This document shows, in pieces, positions 38,394 through 46,308 of a DNA stretch of 64,000 bases. Each line of letters opens with the position of its first letter. Within the stretch, counting starts at the first letter, position 1. The translations under genes and the position numbers were made by a program. This stretch comes from Saccharothrix syringae (lineage in GTDB: Bacteria; Actinomycetota; Actinomycetes; Mycobacteriales; Pseudonocardiaceae): the NCBI RefSeq assembly GCF_009498035.1, contig NZ_CP034550.1:4216001-4280000 (forward strand), written 5' to 3'. Under the pieces are notes generated by a model, which saw only the letters and a program-made list of their open reading frames with translations, searched no databases and was not told the origin of the DNA.

Positions 38394-40544
38394 ATGGGCG
38401 AGGGCGGCTGGGCGTTCGACGGCGAGCCCGTCGCGCTGTCCCCGAGCACGGTGACGCTCGTGCACGGGACCTCGTTCTGCGTCTGCGGCAGCGGCGGCGA
38501 CATCGAGGGCGCCGCCGCGCAGGGCGCGTTCTTCCAGGACACCCGCATCCTGTCCGGCTGGCGGCTGCGCGTCGACGGCAGCCCGGTCGAGCACATCGCG
38601 ACCACCACCCCGGACCCGTTCCGGGCCAGGTTCGTCGGTCGCGGGCGGTCCCGGGTGCCGCAGACCGAGAGCACCCTGTTCGTGCGCCGCGAGCGGTACG
38701 TCGGCGCGGGCATGCGCGAGGACGTCGTGCTGCGCAACTACGGCCGGGAGACCGTCGCGCACGAGCTGACGATCCACGTGGAGGCCGACTTCGCCGACCT
38801 GTTCGAGGTCAAGGAGAGCCGCGTCCGCCCGCGCGGCGAGCACGTCTCCGAGGTCGCCGAGGACGGGTTGCGCCTGACCCGGCGACTGCCCGGCAGCAGC
38901 CGCGGCACGCGGGTGTGGGCCGCGGACGCGGAGTGCTCGCCCGCCACGCTGACCTTCCGCGCGGTGATCCCGCCGAAGGGCGAGTGGAGCACGTGCGTGA
39001 CCGTGCAGCCGGTCGTGGACGGCGAGGCCGTGGAGACGCTGTTCCCGGCCGGGCGCCCGATCGAGCAGTCCGTGCCCGCGCGGCGCGAGCAGCAGTGGCG
39101 CCAGGCCGTGCCGGTGCTGCGCCGCTCGGGCAACCGGGCGCTGGCCGCCACCCTGCTGCGCAGCAGGCAGGACCTGGGCGCGTTGCGCATCTTCGACCCG
39201 GAGCGCCCGGAGGACACCGCGATCGCGGCGGGCGCGCCGTGGTTCATGACGCTGTTCGGCCGCGACTCGATCCTGGCCTCCTACCTGAGCCTGGCCATCG
39301 ACCCGGGCCTGGCGCTGGGCACCGTGCGGACCCTGGCCCACCACCAGGGCACCAGGGTGGACCCGGGCAGCGAGGAGGAGCCGGGCCGCATCCTGCACGA
39401 GATGCGCTTCGGCGCGGACGCCTCGCTGGCCCTGGGCGGCGGCAACGTCTACTACGGCACCGCGGACGCCACGCCCCTGTTCGTCGTGCTGGTGGGCGAG
39501 CTGTCGCGGTGGGGCATCGGGCGCGACCGGGTCGAGGCGGTCCTGCCGCACGTCGACCGCGCGCTGGAGTGGGTCGAGCGGTACGGCGACCGGGACGGCG
39601 ACGGGTTCGTCGAGTACGCCCGGGCCACCGACCGCGGCCTGGTCAACCAGGGCTGGAAGGACTCCTGGGACGGGGTCAACTTCGCCGACGGCCGCATCGC
39701 CCGGGCGCCCATCGCGCTGTGCGAGGTGCAGGGCTACGCCTACTCCGCCTACCTGGCGCGGGCGTGCCTGTGCGAGGACTTCGGCGACCCGGGGGGCGCC
39801 CGGCACTGGCGGGAGCGCGCCGCGCGGTTGAAGGAGCGGTTCAACGAGCGCTTCTGGCTGCCCGACCTGGGCCGCTACGCGGTGGCGCTGGACGCGGACA
39901 AGCAGCCGGTGGACGCGCTCGCCTCCAACGTCGGCCACTGCCTGTGGACCGGCATCGTGGACGACGACAAGGCCGCGCTGGTCGCCGACGACCTGCTCTC
40001 GCCGCGGATGTTCACCGGCTGGGGCGTGCGCACGCTGGCCACCGACATGGGCGCCTACAACCCCATGAGCTACCACAACGGTTCGGTGTGGCCGCACGAC
40101 AGCGCGCTGGTCGCGACCGGGCTCATGCGCTACGGGTTCGTCGAGCACGCGCAGCGGGTGGCCACCGCCGTGCTGGACGCGGCCGAGGCGTTCGGCGGGC
40201 GGCTGCCCGAGCTGCTGTGCGGTTTCGACCGCGCCGACCACCCGGAGCCCGTCCCGTACCCGACGTCGTGCTCACCGCAGGCGTGGGCCTCGGCCACGCC
40301 GATCCACCTGCTGCGGGTGCTGCTGCGCGTGGAGCCCTCCGTGCCGCACCGCAAGGTGTGGCTGGCGCCCGTCCTGCCGGGGGCGTTCACGCCGCTGGCG
40401 CTCGACGGCATCCCGCTGGCCGGCGCCCGCGTCTCCCTGGAGGTCGACCGCGACGGCGTCCGGGTCATCGGCCTGCCCGACGACGTCGAGCCCGTCCACG
40501 ACGTCGTCCGCCGCCACCCCGGCGCGGTGCGGGGCGTCGGGTGA
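38394..40544 (+). CDS. amylo-alpha-1,6-glucosidase / glycogen-debranching-like protein
   Basis: 716 aa, no signal peptide. The N-terminal about 230 residues are the glycogen debranching N-terminal beta domain (VTLVHGTSFCVCGSGGDIEG, FFQDTRILSGW); the rest is an alpha/alpha-toroid like GH15/GH63 enzymes, with WFMTLFGRDSILASYL, KDSWDGVNF and MSYHNGSVWPHDSALVATGL. Glutamate and aspartate residues in these motifs are the expected catalytic and substrate-binding positions. Substrate in the family is uncertain; it may trim alpha-glucans or act on glucosylated metabolites. ATG follows GGGAGGAG. It overlaps the GT4 gene by GTGA, so both are one unit. Confidence 0.88.
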   Translation: MGEGGWAFDGEPVALSPSTVTLVHGTSFCVCGSGGDIEGAAAQGAFFQDTRILSGWRLRVDGSPVEHIATTTPDPFRARFVGRGRSRVPQTESTLFVRRERYVGAGMREDVVLRNYGRETVAHELTIHVEADFADLFEVKESRVRPRGEHVSEVAEDGLRLTRRLPGSSRGTRVWAADAECSPATLTFRAVIPPKGEWSTCVTVQPVVDGEAVETLFPAGRPIEQSVPARREQQWRQAVPVLRRSGNRALAATLLRSRQDLGALRIFDPERPEDTAIAAGAPWFMTLFGRDSILASYLSLAIDPGLALGTVRTLAHHQGTRVDPGSEEEPGRILHEMRFGADASLALGGGNVYYGTADATPLFVVLVGELSRWGIGRDRVEAVLPHVDRALEWVERYGDRDGDGFVEYARATDRGLVNQGWKDSWDGVNFADGRIARAPIALCEVQGYAYSAYLARACLCEDFGDPGGARHWRERAARLKERFNERFWLPDLGRYAVALDADKQPVDALASNVGHCLWTGIVDDDKAALVADDLLSPRMFTGWGVRTLATDMGAYNPMSYHNGSVWPHDSALVATGLMRYGFVEHAQRVATAVLDAAEAFGGRLPELLCGFDRADHPEPVPYPTSCSPQAWASATPIHLLRVLLRVEPSVPHRKVWLAPVLPGAFTPLALDGIPLAGARVSLEVDRDGVRVIGLPDDVEPVHDVVRRHPGAVRGVG

Positions 40545-41596
40545 GCGGCCTGCGCATCGCCATGGTCGCCCCGCCGTGGTTCGAGCTGCCGCCCAACGCC
40601 TACGGGGGCATCGAGACGGTGTGCGCCGACCTGGTCGACCGGCTGACGGCCTCCGGCAACGAGGTGGTCCTCGTCGGCGTGGGGCGCAACGGCACGGCCG
40701 CCGCCGGGTTCGTCGCCACGTCGGCCGTGCCGCAGGCCGAGCGCATGGGCCAGAACCTGCCGGAGGTGGTGCACGCCGCGGTGCTGCCGGACCTGCTGGC
40801 CGACCTGGACGTGGACGTGGTGCACGACCACAGCCTGGCCGGCCCCCTGCTGGCGCGCGGCCGCCCGGAACCGACCGTGGTGACCGCGCACCACCCGGTC
40901 GTCGGGGAGATGGGCCGCTACTACCGGGGTCTGGGGGACAGCGTGCGCCTGGTGGCCATCTCCCACGCGCAGCGCGTGGCGGCGGCCGACCTCGACTGGA
41001 CGGGCACGGTCCACAACGCCGTGCCCGTCCGGGACTTCCCCTTCCGGCGGGACAAGGAGGACTTCGCGCTGTTCCTGGGCCGGGTCACGCCGGAGAAGGG
41101 CATCGCGGAGGCGATCGCCGCCGCCCGCGACGCGGGGGTGTGCCTGCGCGTCGCCGCCAAGTGCCGCGAGCCCGAGGAGCACGAGTACTTCCGCGAGGTG
41201 GTCGAACCGCTGCTCGGCGGCGACGTCGAGTGGCTGGGCGAGGTCGACCGGCCGGGCAAGCTGGCGCTGCTCGGCGCCGCGCGCTGCCTGCTGTTCCCCG
41301 TCCAGTGGGACGAGCCGTTCGGGATGGTGATGGTGGAGGCGATGGCGTGCGGCACCCCGGTGGTGGCGCTGCGGCGCGGGTCCGTGTCGGAGGTGGTGGC
41401 GCACGGCGAGACCGGGTTCGCGTGCGAGGACCACGACGAGCTGGTCGCCGCGCTGCGCCGGGTCGGGGAGCTGTCGCCCGACCGCTGCCGCGCCGAGGTG
41501 GAGCGGCGCTTCGACGTACCCCTGATGGCGTGGCGCTACGAGCAGGTGTACCGGTCCGCGCTGGACGCGCGGACCTGGACGGGGCGGGCGGGGTGA
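40541..41596 (+). CDS. family 4 glycosyltransferase
   Basis: 351 aa cytoplasmic GT-B enzyme. N-terminal PNAYGGIETVCADLVDRL, the GGxE acceptor-domain loop; donor domain with FLGRVTPEKGIAEAI and the EX7E-type motif EPFGMVMVEAMACGTPVVA. It transfers a sugar from a nucleotide donor. Coupled by a four-base overlap to the debranching-like protein, an arrangement seen in actinomycetes but without an assigned pathway to my knowledge. Confidence 0.9.
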   Translation: MSGLRIAMVAPPWFELPPNAYGGIETVCADLVDRLTASGNEVVLVGVGRNGTAAAGFVATSAVPQAERMGQNLPEVVHAAVLPDLLADLDVDVVHDHSLAGPLLARGRPEPTVVTAHHPVVGEMGRYYRGLGDSVRLVAISHAQRVAAADLDWTGTVHNAVPVRDFPFRRDKEDFALFLGRVTPEKGIAEAIAAARDAGVCLRVAAKCREPEEHEYFREVVEPLLGGDVEWLGEVDRPGKLALLGAARCLLFPVQWDEPFGMVMVEAMACGTPVVALRRGSVSEVVAHGETGFACEDHDELVAALRRVGELSPDRCRAEVERRFDVPLMAWRYEQVYRSALDARTWTGRAG

Positions 41597-41643
41597 CCGG
41601 ACCGGGAACCGGGATCGGCGCGGGCGGGCACCGGGGCTGGTGA

Positions 41644-41890
41644 GCCCGGGGCCGGCGCGCCTGCGCGCTGTTCGGGCGCAGCGTCGAGTGGGGCGCCGAG
41701 ATCACCGGCGAGGAGCCCGGCGTGCGGATCGGCCGACGCTCGACCGGGGACGCGGACGTGCCCAACGCCGGCGAGGTGCGGTTCGTGCCCGCCCCGTACT
41801 TCGGCGAGGGACCGCACCAGCGGCTTGACGACGACCTACGACCGAACCGGTCGCTGACGCTGCGGAACGGGCGCGTGGTGGCCGGTCCGG
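41644..41890 (+). pseudogene. possible coding remnant, unknown family
   Basis: In frame after a stop at 41641 the DNA reads CALFGRSVEWGAEITGEE, then GRRSTGDADVPNAGEVRF and VPAPYFGEGPHQRLDDDL, a balanced composition unlike shadow frames. There is no start codon with a ribosome binding site and the sequence degenerates after about 41890. I cannot name the family. Confidence 0.35.
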
Positions 41891-41971
41891 ATCGGCCACC
41901 ACGCGGGTCCTGCTCCGGAACGCGCTCGGGCGCCCCGTCCACTTCGGACGGTTCGTCCGAGCGCGTTCCGG
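41872..41971. repeat. two adjacent hairpins, one nested
   Basis: First: perfect 13-bp arms 41872-41884 and 41893-41905, loop of eight. Second: perfect 15-bp arms 41915-41929 and 41957-41971 enclosing a smaller hairpin (CCGTCC 41935-41940 with GGACGG 41946-41951). Could be terminators after the GT4 operon, or a structured element. Confidence 0.75.
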
Positions 41972-41989
41972 GTGCCCACCAGCACCACC

Positions 41990-42149
41990 GCCACCACACC
42001 CGGCCCGGCACGTACTTGCCCGGCATCCCGAGGAAGTGGACGCGCGCGGCCACGACCGGGCGCAGCGGGTGGCCCAGGTCGGCCAGGACGCCGCGCCACG
42101 ACAGCACCGTGCACCGTCCTACCCCGACTGTCGGTCCCGCGGGGGATGC
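41990..42149 (-). pseudogene. fragment of an LPG-synthase-type (UPF0104) membrane protein
   Basis: The minus-strand frame reads TVLSWRGVLADLGHPLRP then VVAARVHFLGMPGKYVPGRVW. This matches the family pattern WR.LLADLG-PL.....RVFF..QLGKY.PGSVW of actinomycete LPG-synthase/UPF0104 flippase-like proteins, but is cut off on both sides: the following codons turn into Trp/Cys-rich nonsense (WRWCWWAPG) and the upstream part has no start. Such proteins usually have over 300 residues. Probably a deletion remnant. Confidence 0.6.
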
Positions 42150-42167
42150 CGACGAGCGCTGTCAAGA

Positions 42168-42188
42168 CTTGCTGAAACTTGTTGCAAG
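42168..42188 (+). promoter_or_regulatory. MalR-type operator, CTTGC-N11-GCAAG
   Basis: CTTGCTGAAAC followed by TTGTTGCAAG gives arms CTTGC (42168-42172) and GCAAG (42184-42188). The CTTGC(A/T)GAAACTT wording is that of operators bound by the maltose repressor MalR (Reg1) in Streptomyces alpha-amylase and maltose genes. It lies 49 bases before the start of the GH13-like gene. Confidence 0.68.
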
Positions 42189-42237
42189 CTCTTTCATGTG
42201 TCCTGACCTGCGACATCGGCTCGGTGGAGGGATCGGA

Positions 42238-43131
42238 ATGGCTCGGGAGTGGTGGCAGGACGCGGTCGTGCAGCGCGTCCGCGGGCCCGTGGACGCCGAC
42301 GACGCCTCGCTGCGGCGGCTGGCGGGCTGCGGTGTCGACGCGGTGTCGATCCCGGCCTGCGGTACCTCGCCGGAGGCCGTCGCCGCCGTGGCGCGCCGGG
42401 CGCACGCGCTCGGCCTGAAGGTGCTCGTGGACACCGACCACCCCGGTGACCTGCGCCTGCTCGCGCTCCCGGGCGGCAAGGGGGCCGTGGCGGAGACCTG
42501 GTTCGCCCGGGGCGTGGACGGTGTCCGCGACCGGCGCCGACCGCCGGAGGCGGCCCGAACGCGGTGGGCGGCACCGGTGGGCGGCGCGCTGCCGTCCCCT
42601 TCGGGGCACCGCGGTCGGCTGGTGGAAACGAGTTTGGTCCGGTACTCGGCGGGGACGGGGGCGCGTCCGGCCGTCGAGGTGGAATTGGCGGTGGACCTGC
42701 CCGCCGCCGCGGTGCGCGAACTCGTCGAGGGGGCGGCGGGCGGCGCGGCCACCACGTGGGTGCTGCCCCCGGTCGGCGGTGGCGCGGTCGGTCGGCGGCG
42801 GGCCGCCGCGGCGGCCGTGCTCGCGCTGGCGCTGCCCGGTGCCGTCGAACTTCCCGCGGGCGTCGAGCCCGGCGCGGCGCACCGCGCGGCCCTGCGCGCC
42901 CGGCGGGGGCTCGGCGCGGCGCCGGAGTGGTGCCCCGCGCCGCCGGGTGTCCTGACGTTCGTCCGCCGCGACCCGGTCGGCGGGCGCGGGGTGGGGTGCG
43001 CGGTCAACCGGGGCGCGGAGGTCGTGCGGCTGCCCGACCCGGGGCGGGTGCTGGTGGCTTCCTCCTACTACGGCCTGCGTGACGGGGTGCTGCTGCTGCC
43101 GCCGGACACCGTGGTGTGGTGGCGGCTCTGA
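42238..43131 (+). CDS. shrunken GH13 alpha-glucosidase-like protein, catalytic residues lost
   Basis: 297 aa, about half the usual 530-560. It starts like an oligo-alpha-glucosidase (REWWQDAVVQRVRG for WWQDAVVYQVYPRSF), keeps compressed versions of GVDAVSIPACGTS, HALGLKVLVDTDHPGDL, GVDGVRDRR, TTWVLPPVGG and AAAAVLALALPG, and ends with the C-terminal beta domain (VLTFVRRDPVGG, NRGAEVVRLPDPG, LLPPDTVVWWRL). The nucleophile motif (usually FRxD) reads VRDRR, the NHD segment after TTWVL is gone, and the long middle with the catalytic glutamate is deleted. Yet the frame is open, GGAGG sits six bases before the ATG, and a MalR-type operator remains. Either a decaying gene or a non-enzymatic sugar-binding protein. 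Confidence 0.7.
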   Translation: MAREWWQDAVVQRVRGPVDADDASLRRLAGCGVDAVSIPACGTSPEAVAAVARRAHALGLKVLVDTDHPGDLRLLALPGGKGAVAETWFARGVDGVRDRRRPPEAARTRWAAPVGGALPSPSGHRGRLVETSLVRYSAGTGARPAVEVELAVDLPAAAVRELVEGAAGGAATTWVLPPVGGGAVGRRRAAAAAVLALALPGAVELPAGVEPGAAHRAALRARRGLGAAPEWCPAPPGVLTFVRRDPVGGRGVGCAVNRGAEVVRLPDPGRVLVASSYYGLRDGVLLLPPDTVVWWRL

Positions 43132-43249
43132 GTGCTGTGCGGGTGGTCGATCAGGACCGATCGAGGTCCTGTGTGGATCGTGCCGTGCCCGGTCGTCGGC
43201 TTGTGAGGCCCGACTACTCCCTGTGCCCTGGAGTCGCCCAAAGTTATGG

Positions 43250-43277
43250 GCAACCCGCCCCGGACGGCCGGCGTATA
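43250..43277 (+). promoter_or_regulatory. candidate ECF-type promoter
   Basis: GCAACC (43250-43255) and CGTATA (43272-43277) are 16 bases apart and lie 28 bases before the sigma gene. The AAC-containing -35 box is the ECF style, so the sigma factor may transcribe its own gene. Confidence 0.4.
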
Positions 43278-43305
43278 GGGGGGCACTGGTGGAGGGAGGT
43301 GTCGG

Positions 43306-43812
43306 GTGCACGATCGGGACGCGGAGTTCCGGGCGTACTTCGAGGCGCGGGCGGCCGTCGTCAGGCGGACCGCCTTCCTGCTGTGCGGTGATTGGCACCG
43401 GGCCGAGGACCTGGCGCAGACGGCGCTGGCCAAGGTGTACGCGCACTGGGGGCGGTTGGACCGGGACGGTCGGGTGGACGCGTACGTGCGCAAGGTGCTC
43501 GTGCGCGCCGTGATCGACGACGCCCGGCGGCGCGGGAGGCGGCCCGAGACCGTCGTGGACGCGGTGCCCGAGGTCGCCCAGGCCGCCACGGGCGTCGAGG
43601 AGGCCATGGACGTGCGGCGGGCGCTGGCCGACCTGCCGCCCCGGCAGCGGGCCGCGGTCGTGCTCCGGTACTGGGAGGACCTGCCGGTCGCGGAGACGGC
43701 GGCCGCGCTGGGGTGCAGCGAGGGAACGGTGAAGAGCCAGGTGGCCAAGGGGCTGGGCAGCCTCCGGCGCGCGTTGGCGCCGAAGCGGACCGTGCTGCGG
43801 GAGGGGTCGTGA
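43306..43812 (+). CDS. SigE-family ECF RNA polymerase sigma factor
   Basis: 168 aa. Region 2: FRAYFEARAAVVRRTAFLLC and DWHRAEDLAQTALAKVYAHW; region 4: DLPPRQRAAVVLRYWEDLPV with HTH AETAAALGCSEGTVKSQVAK. This is the actinomycete SigE-like ECF subgroup (not the mycobacterial SigE). GTG start with GGAGG upstream. Overlaps the next gene by GTGA, the typical sigma/anti-sigma pairing. Confidence 0.93.
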   Translation: MHDRDAEFRAYFEARAAVVRRTAFLLCGDWHRAEDLAQTALAKVYAHWGRLDRDGRVDAYVRKVLVRAVIDDARRRGRRPETVVDAVPEVAQAATGVEEAMDVRRALADLPPRQRAAVVLRYWEDLPVAETAAALGCSEGTVKSQVAKGLGSLRRALAPKRTVLREGS

Positions 43813-45068
43813 GCGACGAGGTGCGGGACATGATCCGGACGGCGCTGGCGGACGAGCCCGCGCTCGGGTTGTCGTTCGAGCAGGTCGTGACCGACGGGCG
43901 CAGGCGCCGGGCGCGGCGGCGGGCGGGCGCGTTCGCCGGTGCGGCGGCCGGCGTGACCGCGGTCGTCGCCGCGGCCGTGGTGACCGGCGCGGTGACCGGC
44001 GGGAGGAACGGGTCCGAGCCCGCCGCGTCGGTGTCGTCGGCGACGCCGGTGCAGGTCACGACCTCGTCGGCCGTGCCGCAGGCGCAGGGGTGCGCGGCGG
44101 GCGTGATGACGGGCGGGTTCCCCGACCTGCCCGACGGCGAGGCGAGCGCGGAGGAGCTGGCCGAGTCGGCGCGGCTCACCGAGGCGTTCGGGCAGGTCGC
44201 CCTGCCGCTGCCGGAGGGCGTGACCGCGACCCCGCTGCGGCTGTGCGCGCTGGACGAGAGCTGGGGCGGCACCTTCACCCTCACCGGGCAGCGCGTCGTC
44301 TTCGTGTACGTCCGGGCGCGCGGCGGCCAGCCGCCGGGGGAGTGCGTGATCCACGCGCCCACCGCGCGGTGCTCGGTCCGGACCCTGCCGGACGGGTCGG
44401 TGGCGCGGATCACCGCGGAGAACGGGCCGACGGTGCTGGTCAGCGCCGACGTGTGGCGTGCCGACGGCACGTACGCGAGCGTGATGGAGACCGGTGGCGA
44501 CAACTCGACCAACCGCGTCCTCGACGACGACGGGCTCGTCGCCATCGCCACCGCACCGCAGCTGCGGGTCCACCGGCCCGGCCCGCAACGGCCCGCGGCG
44601 CCGTCGGACCGGCGGGCCGCCGAGCTGGACGCCGTCGTGGCGGGTGCGCTGCCCGCGGGCCTGCGGGTGGAGCCGGCGCCCGGTGCCCCGGCCGACCGGG
44701 CGTGGAGGTTCCGGGTGGCCCAGGGCGGTTACCGGGCCGTGGCGACCCTGGCCGACGACACCGGCCGCGGGTGGGTGATGGTGAACCTCGGCGCGCCCGG
44801 CGAGGGCTCGGTGACGTGCGGCGGCCAACCCGGTTGCGAGCTGGTCACCCTGTCCGACGGGCGGGCGGCGGCGGTGACCACCCGCACCGAGGGCGGTCGG
44901 ACGGTCGTGGTGCTGGGCACGCGGGCCGCGGACGGCACGCAGGTCGAGGTCCACACCTCCAACTCCGCCGAGGAGGGCGGCGCGGGAGGCGCCCCGACCC
45001 GGCCGGCGCCCCCGCTGGCGGTGGCGGACCTGGTGCGGATCGCGGAGCTGCCGGACCTGCACTGGTGA
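43809..45068 (+). CDS. single-pass membrane protein, probable anti-sigma partner of the ECF factor
   Basis: 419 aa. A short cytosolic N-terminus (about 1-38, with SFEQVVTDGRRRRARRRAG just before the membrane) and one transmembrane helix about 39-62 are followed by a long extracytoplasmic part of about 355 residues with a Ser/Thr-rich stretch and repeated beta-rich units (VRTLPDGSVARITAENGPTV; VTLSDGRAAAVTTRTEGGRT). No zinc-binding HxxxCxxC motif, so it differs from ZAS anti-sigmas. Coupled start (GTGA) with the sigma gene supports a regulatory role. Function of the outer domain unknown. Confidence 0.78.
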   Translation: MSDEVRDMIRTALADEPALGLSFEQVVTDGRRRRARRRAGAFAGAAAGVTAVVAAAVVTGAVTGGRNGSEPAASVSSATPVQVTTSSAVPQAQGCAAGVMTGGFPDLPDGEASAEELAESARLTEAFGQVALPLPEGVTATPLRLCALDESWGGTFTLTGQRVVFVYVRARGGQPPGECVIHAPTARCSVRTLPDGSVARITAENGPTVLVSADVWRADGTYASVMETGGDNSTNRVLDDDGLVAIATAPQLRVHRPGPQRPAAPSDRRAAELDAVVAGALPAGLRVEPAPGAPADRAWRFRVAQGGYRAVATLADDTGRGWVMVNLGAPGEGSVTCGGQPGCELVTLSDGRAAAVTTRTEGGRTVVVLGTRAADGTQVEVHTSNSAEEGGAGGAPTRPAPPLAVADLVRIAELPDLHW

Positions 45069-45083
45069 GCCGACCCGGGGGGT

Positions 45084-45120
45084 GCCGCGGGGCCCGGTGG
45101 ACTCCACCGGGCCCCGCGGC
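45084..45120. terminator. 17-bp-stem bidirectional terminator
   Basis: Perfect arms 45084-45100 and 45104-45120 with a three-base loop between convergent genes. Confidence 0.87.
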
Positions 45121-45125
45121 GCGGG

Positions 45126-45548
45126 TCAGCTCCGCGGGCGGTCCAAACCGGTGAGCCGGACCACGGCGGCGAAGCCGTCCTCGGTGCCCGGCCAGTGCGC
45201 CCGCACGGCGTCGAGGCCGGCGCGGCGCACCACGGACCGGAGCACGGCCGTGACGATGATGGCGTCGTCGGCGTAGCCCAGGACCGGGATGAAGTCCGGG
45301 ATCAGGTCGACGGGGAGGGCCAGGTAGGCCAACAGGAGGCCCAGGCGGACGCGGACGCCGCGCGGCAGGGTCCGGTCGGCGGCGAGGCGGCGGACCAGGC
45401 GCAGCACGTCGGGCAGCAGGCGCAGGGCCTCGCGCAGCAGGTTGCCGCGCGGGCGGGCCACGACCAGGGCGAGGAGCAGGACGAGCCACGCCGCGAGCAG
45501 GGCGGCGGCCAGGCCCAGGGCCAGGTCCCACCAGGGTGAGCCGGTCAC
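45126..45548 (-). CDS. YkvA/DUF1232 family membrane protein
   Basis: 140 aa. One N-terminal transmembrane helix (about 8-32) then the DUF1232 core LLAYLALPVDLIPDFIPVLG followed by YADDAIIVTAVLR. Family function is unknown. GTG start; no strong ribosome binding site seen. Downstream neighbour on the same strand is separated from the TetR gene by 114 bases. Confidence 0.88.
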   Translation of the reverse strand: MTGSPWWDLALGLAAALLAAWLVLLLALVVARPRGNLLREALRLLPDVLRLVRRLAADRTLPRGVRVRLGLLLAYLALPVDLIPDFIPVLGYADDAIIVTAVLRSVVRRAGLDAVRAHWPGTEDGFAAVVRLTGLDRPRS

Positions 45549-45662
45549 GGGTGGCTCGCCGGGTGATGCGGGGGTTGGCGGGGTCGCGCGTTCAGTTCGG
45601 TCTCCTGTGCCCGGTGCTGCGTGTCGGCGCCACCCTAATGTCCGCCGGCTCCGGCTCCGGCG

Positions 45663-46241
45663 TTATGTCGGCCACGCCTTCAGCGCCAGCTCGGCGGTCC
45701 GGCGCAGCTCGTCCGGTGTCGCCCCGGCGGCGGCGCGGACGGCGATGCCGTCGGTCAGCGTGAGCAGGAACCGGGCCAGGTCGGCGGGGTCGGCGCCGGG
45801 TGGCAGGTCGCCCGCCGCCCGCGCCGCCTCCAGACGGGCGCGCAGGGCGAGTTCGGCGGCGTCGCGGTGCGTGGCGGCCGCGCTCCGGGCCTCCTCGGCG
45901 CGGGACTGGGCGCACCGCACGCTCAGGCAGCCGCGCGGGGTGTCGGGGCCCGTGGTGAGCGTGATGGCGCCCTCGACCAGCCGGTGCGCGACCTCCCGGG
46001 CGGTGGGCTCGGTCAGGGCGCGCGACGTGACGGAGCCCGGGCCGTCCGCGTAGCGCCGGAGCGCGGCGGCCAGCAACCGCTCCTTCGAGCCGAACGCGGC
46101 GTAGAGACTGGGCTTGGCGATGCCCATCGCCTCGGTCAGGTCGGTGACGGACGTGCCCTCGTAGCCGTGGCGCCAGAACACGCGCATCGCGGCGTCGAGG
46201 GCCTGGTCGAGGTCGAACCCGCGGGGGCGGCCACCCGGCAC
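45663..46241 (-). CDS. TetR-family regulator
   Basis: 192 aa. HTH at about 10-57: GFDLDQALDAAMRVFWRHGY, then TSVTDLTEAMGIAKPSLYAA with FGSKERLL. C-terminal part resembles the TetR_C_16-like group (CLSVRCAQSRAEE). GTG start has GGAGGGAG six bases upstream. Divergent from a Gfo/Idh gene with a TetR-style palindrome between, so it probably controls both. Confidence 0.9.
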   Translation of the reverse strand: MPGGRPRGFDLDQALDAAMRVFWRHGYEGTSVTDLTEAMGIAKPSLYAAFGSKERLLAAALRRYADGPGSVTSRALTEPTAREVAHRLVEGAITLTTGPDTPRGCLSVRCAQSRAEEARSAAATHRDAAELALRARLEAARAAGDLPPGADPADLARFLLTLTDGIAVRAAAGATPDELRRTAELALKAWPT

Positions 46242-46273
46242 GTGGCTCCCTCCTCGCGCGTTGGTCGGGTAGA

Positions 46274-46295
46274 TTGTATACCGTTCGGTACACAA
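46274..46295. promoter_or_regulatory. TetR operator between regulator and Gfo/Idh gene
   Basis: 22-bp palindrome, TTGTATACCG on the left and CGGTACACAA on the right around TT, with 10 of 11 base pairs symmetric. It lies 13 bases before the plus gene start and 32 before the TetR start. Confidence 0.82.
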
Positions 46296-46308
46296 CTTGG
46301 GGGATGAC

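Larger units (their letters stand above)
41597..42237. other. 641-bp region of gene debris and structured repeats
   Basis: No intact gene. It contains an open plus-strand stretch (41644-41890) with protein-like composition but no start, two strong inverted repeats, a minus-strand fragment similar to LPG-synthase-type membrane proteins, and a MalR-like operator at its right end. These are listed separately. Confidence 0.65.
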
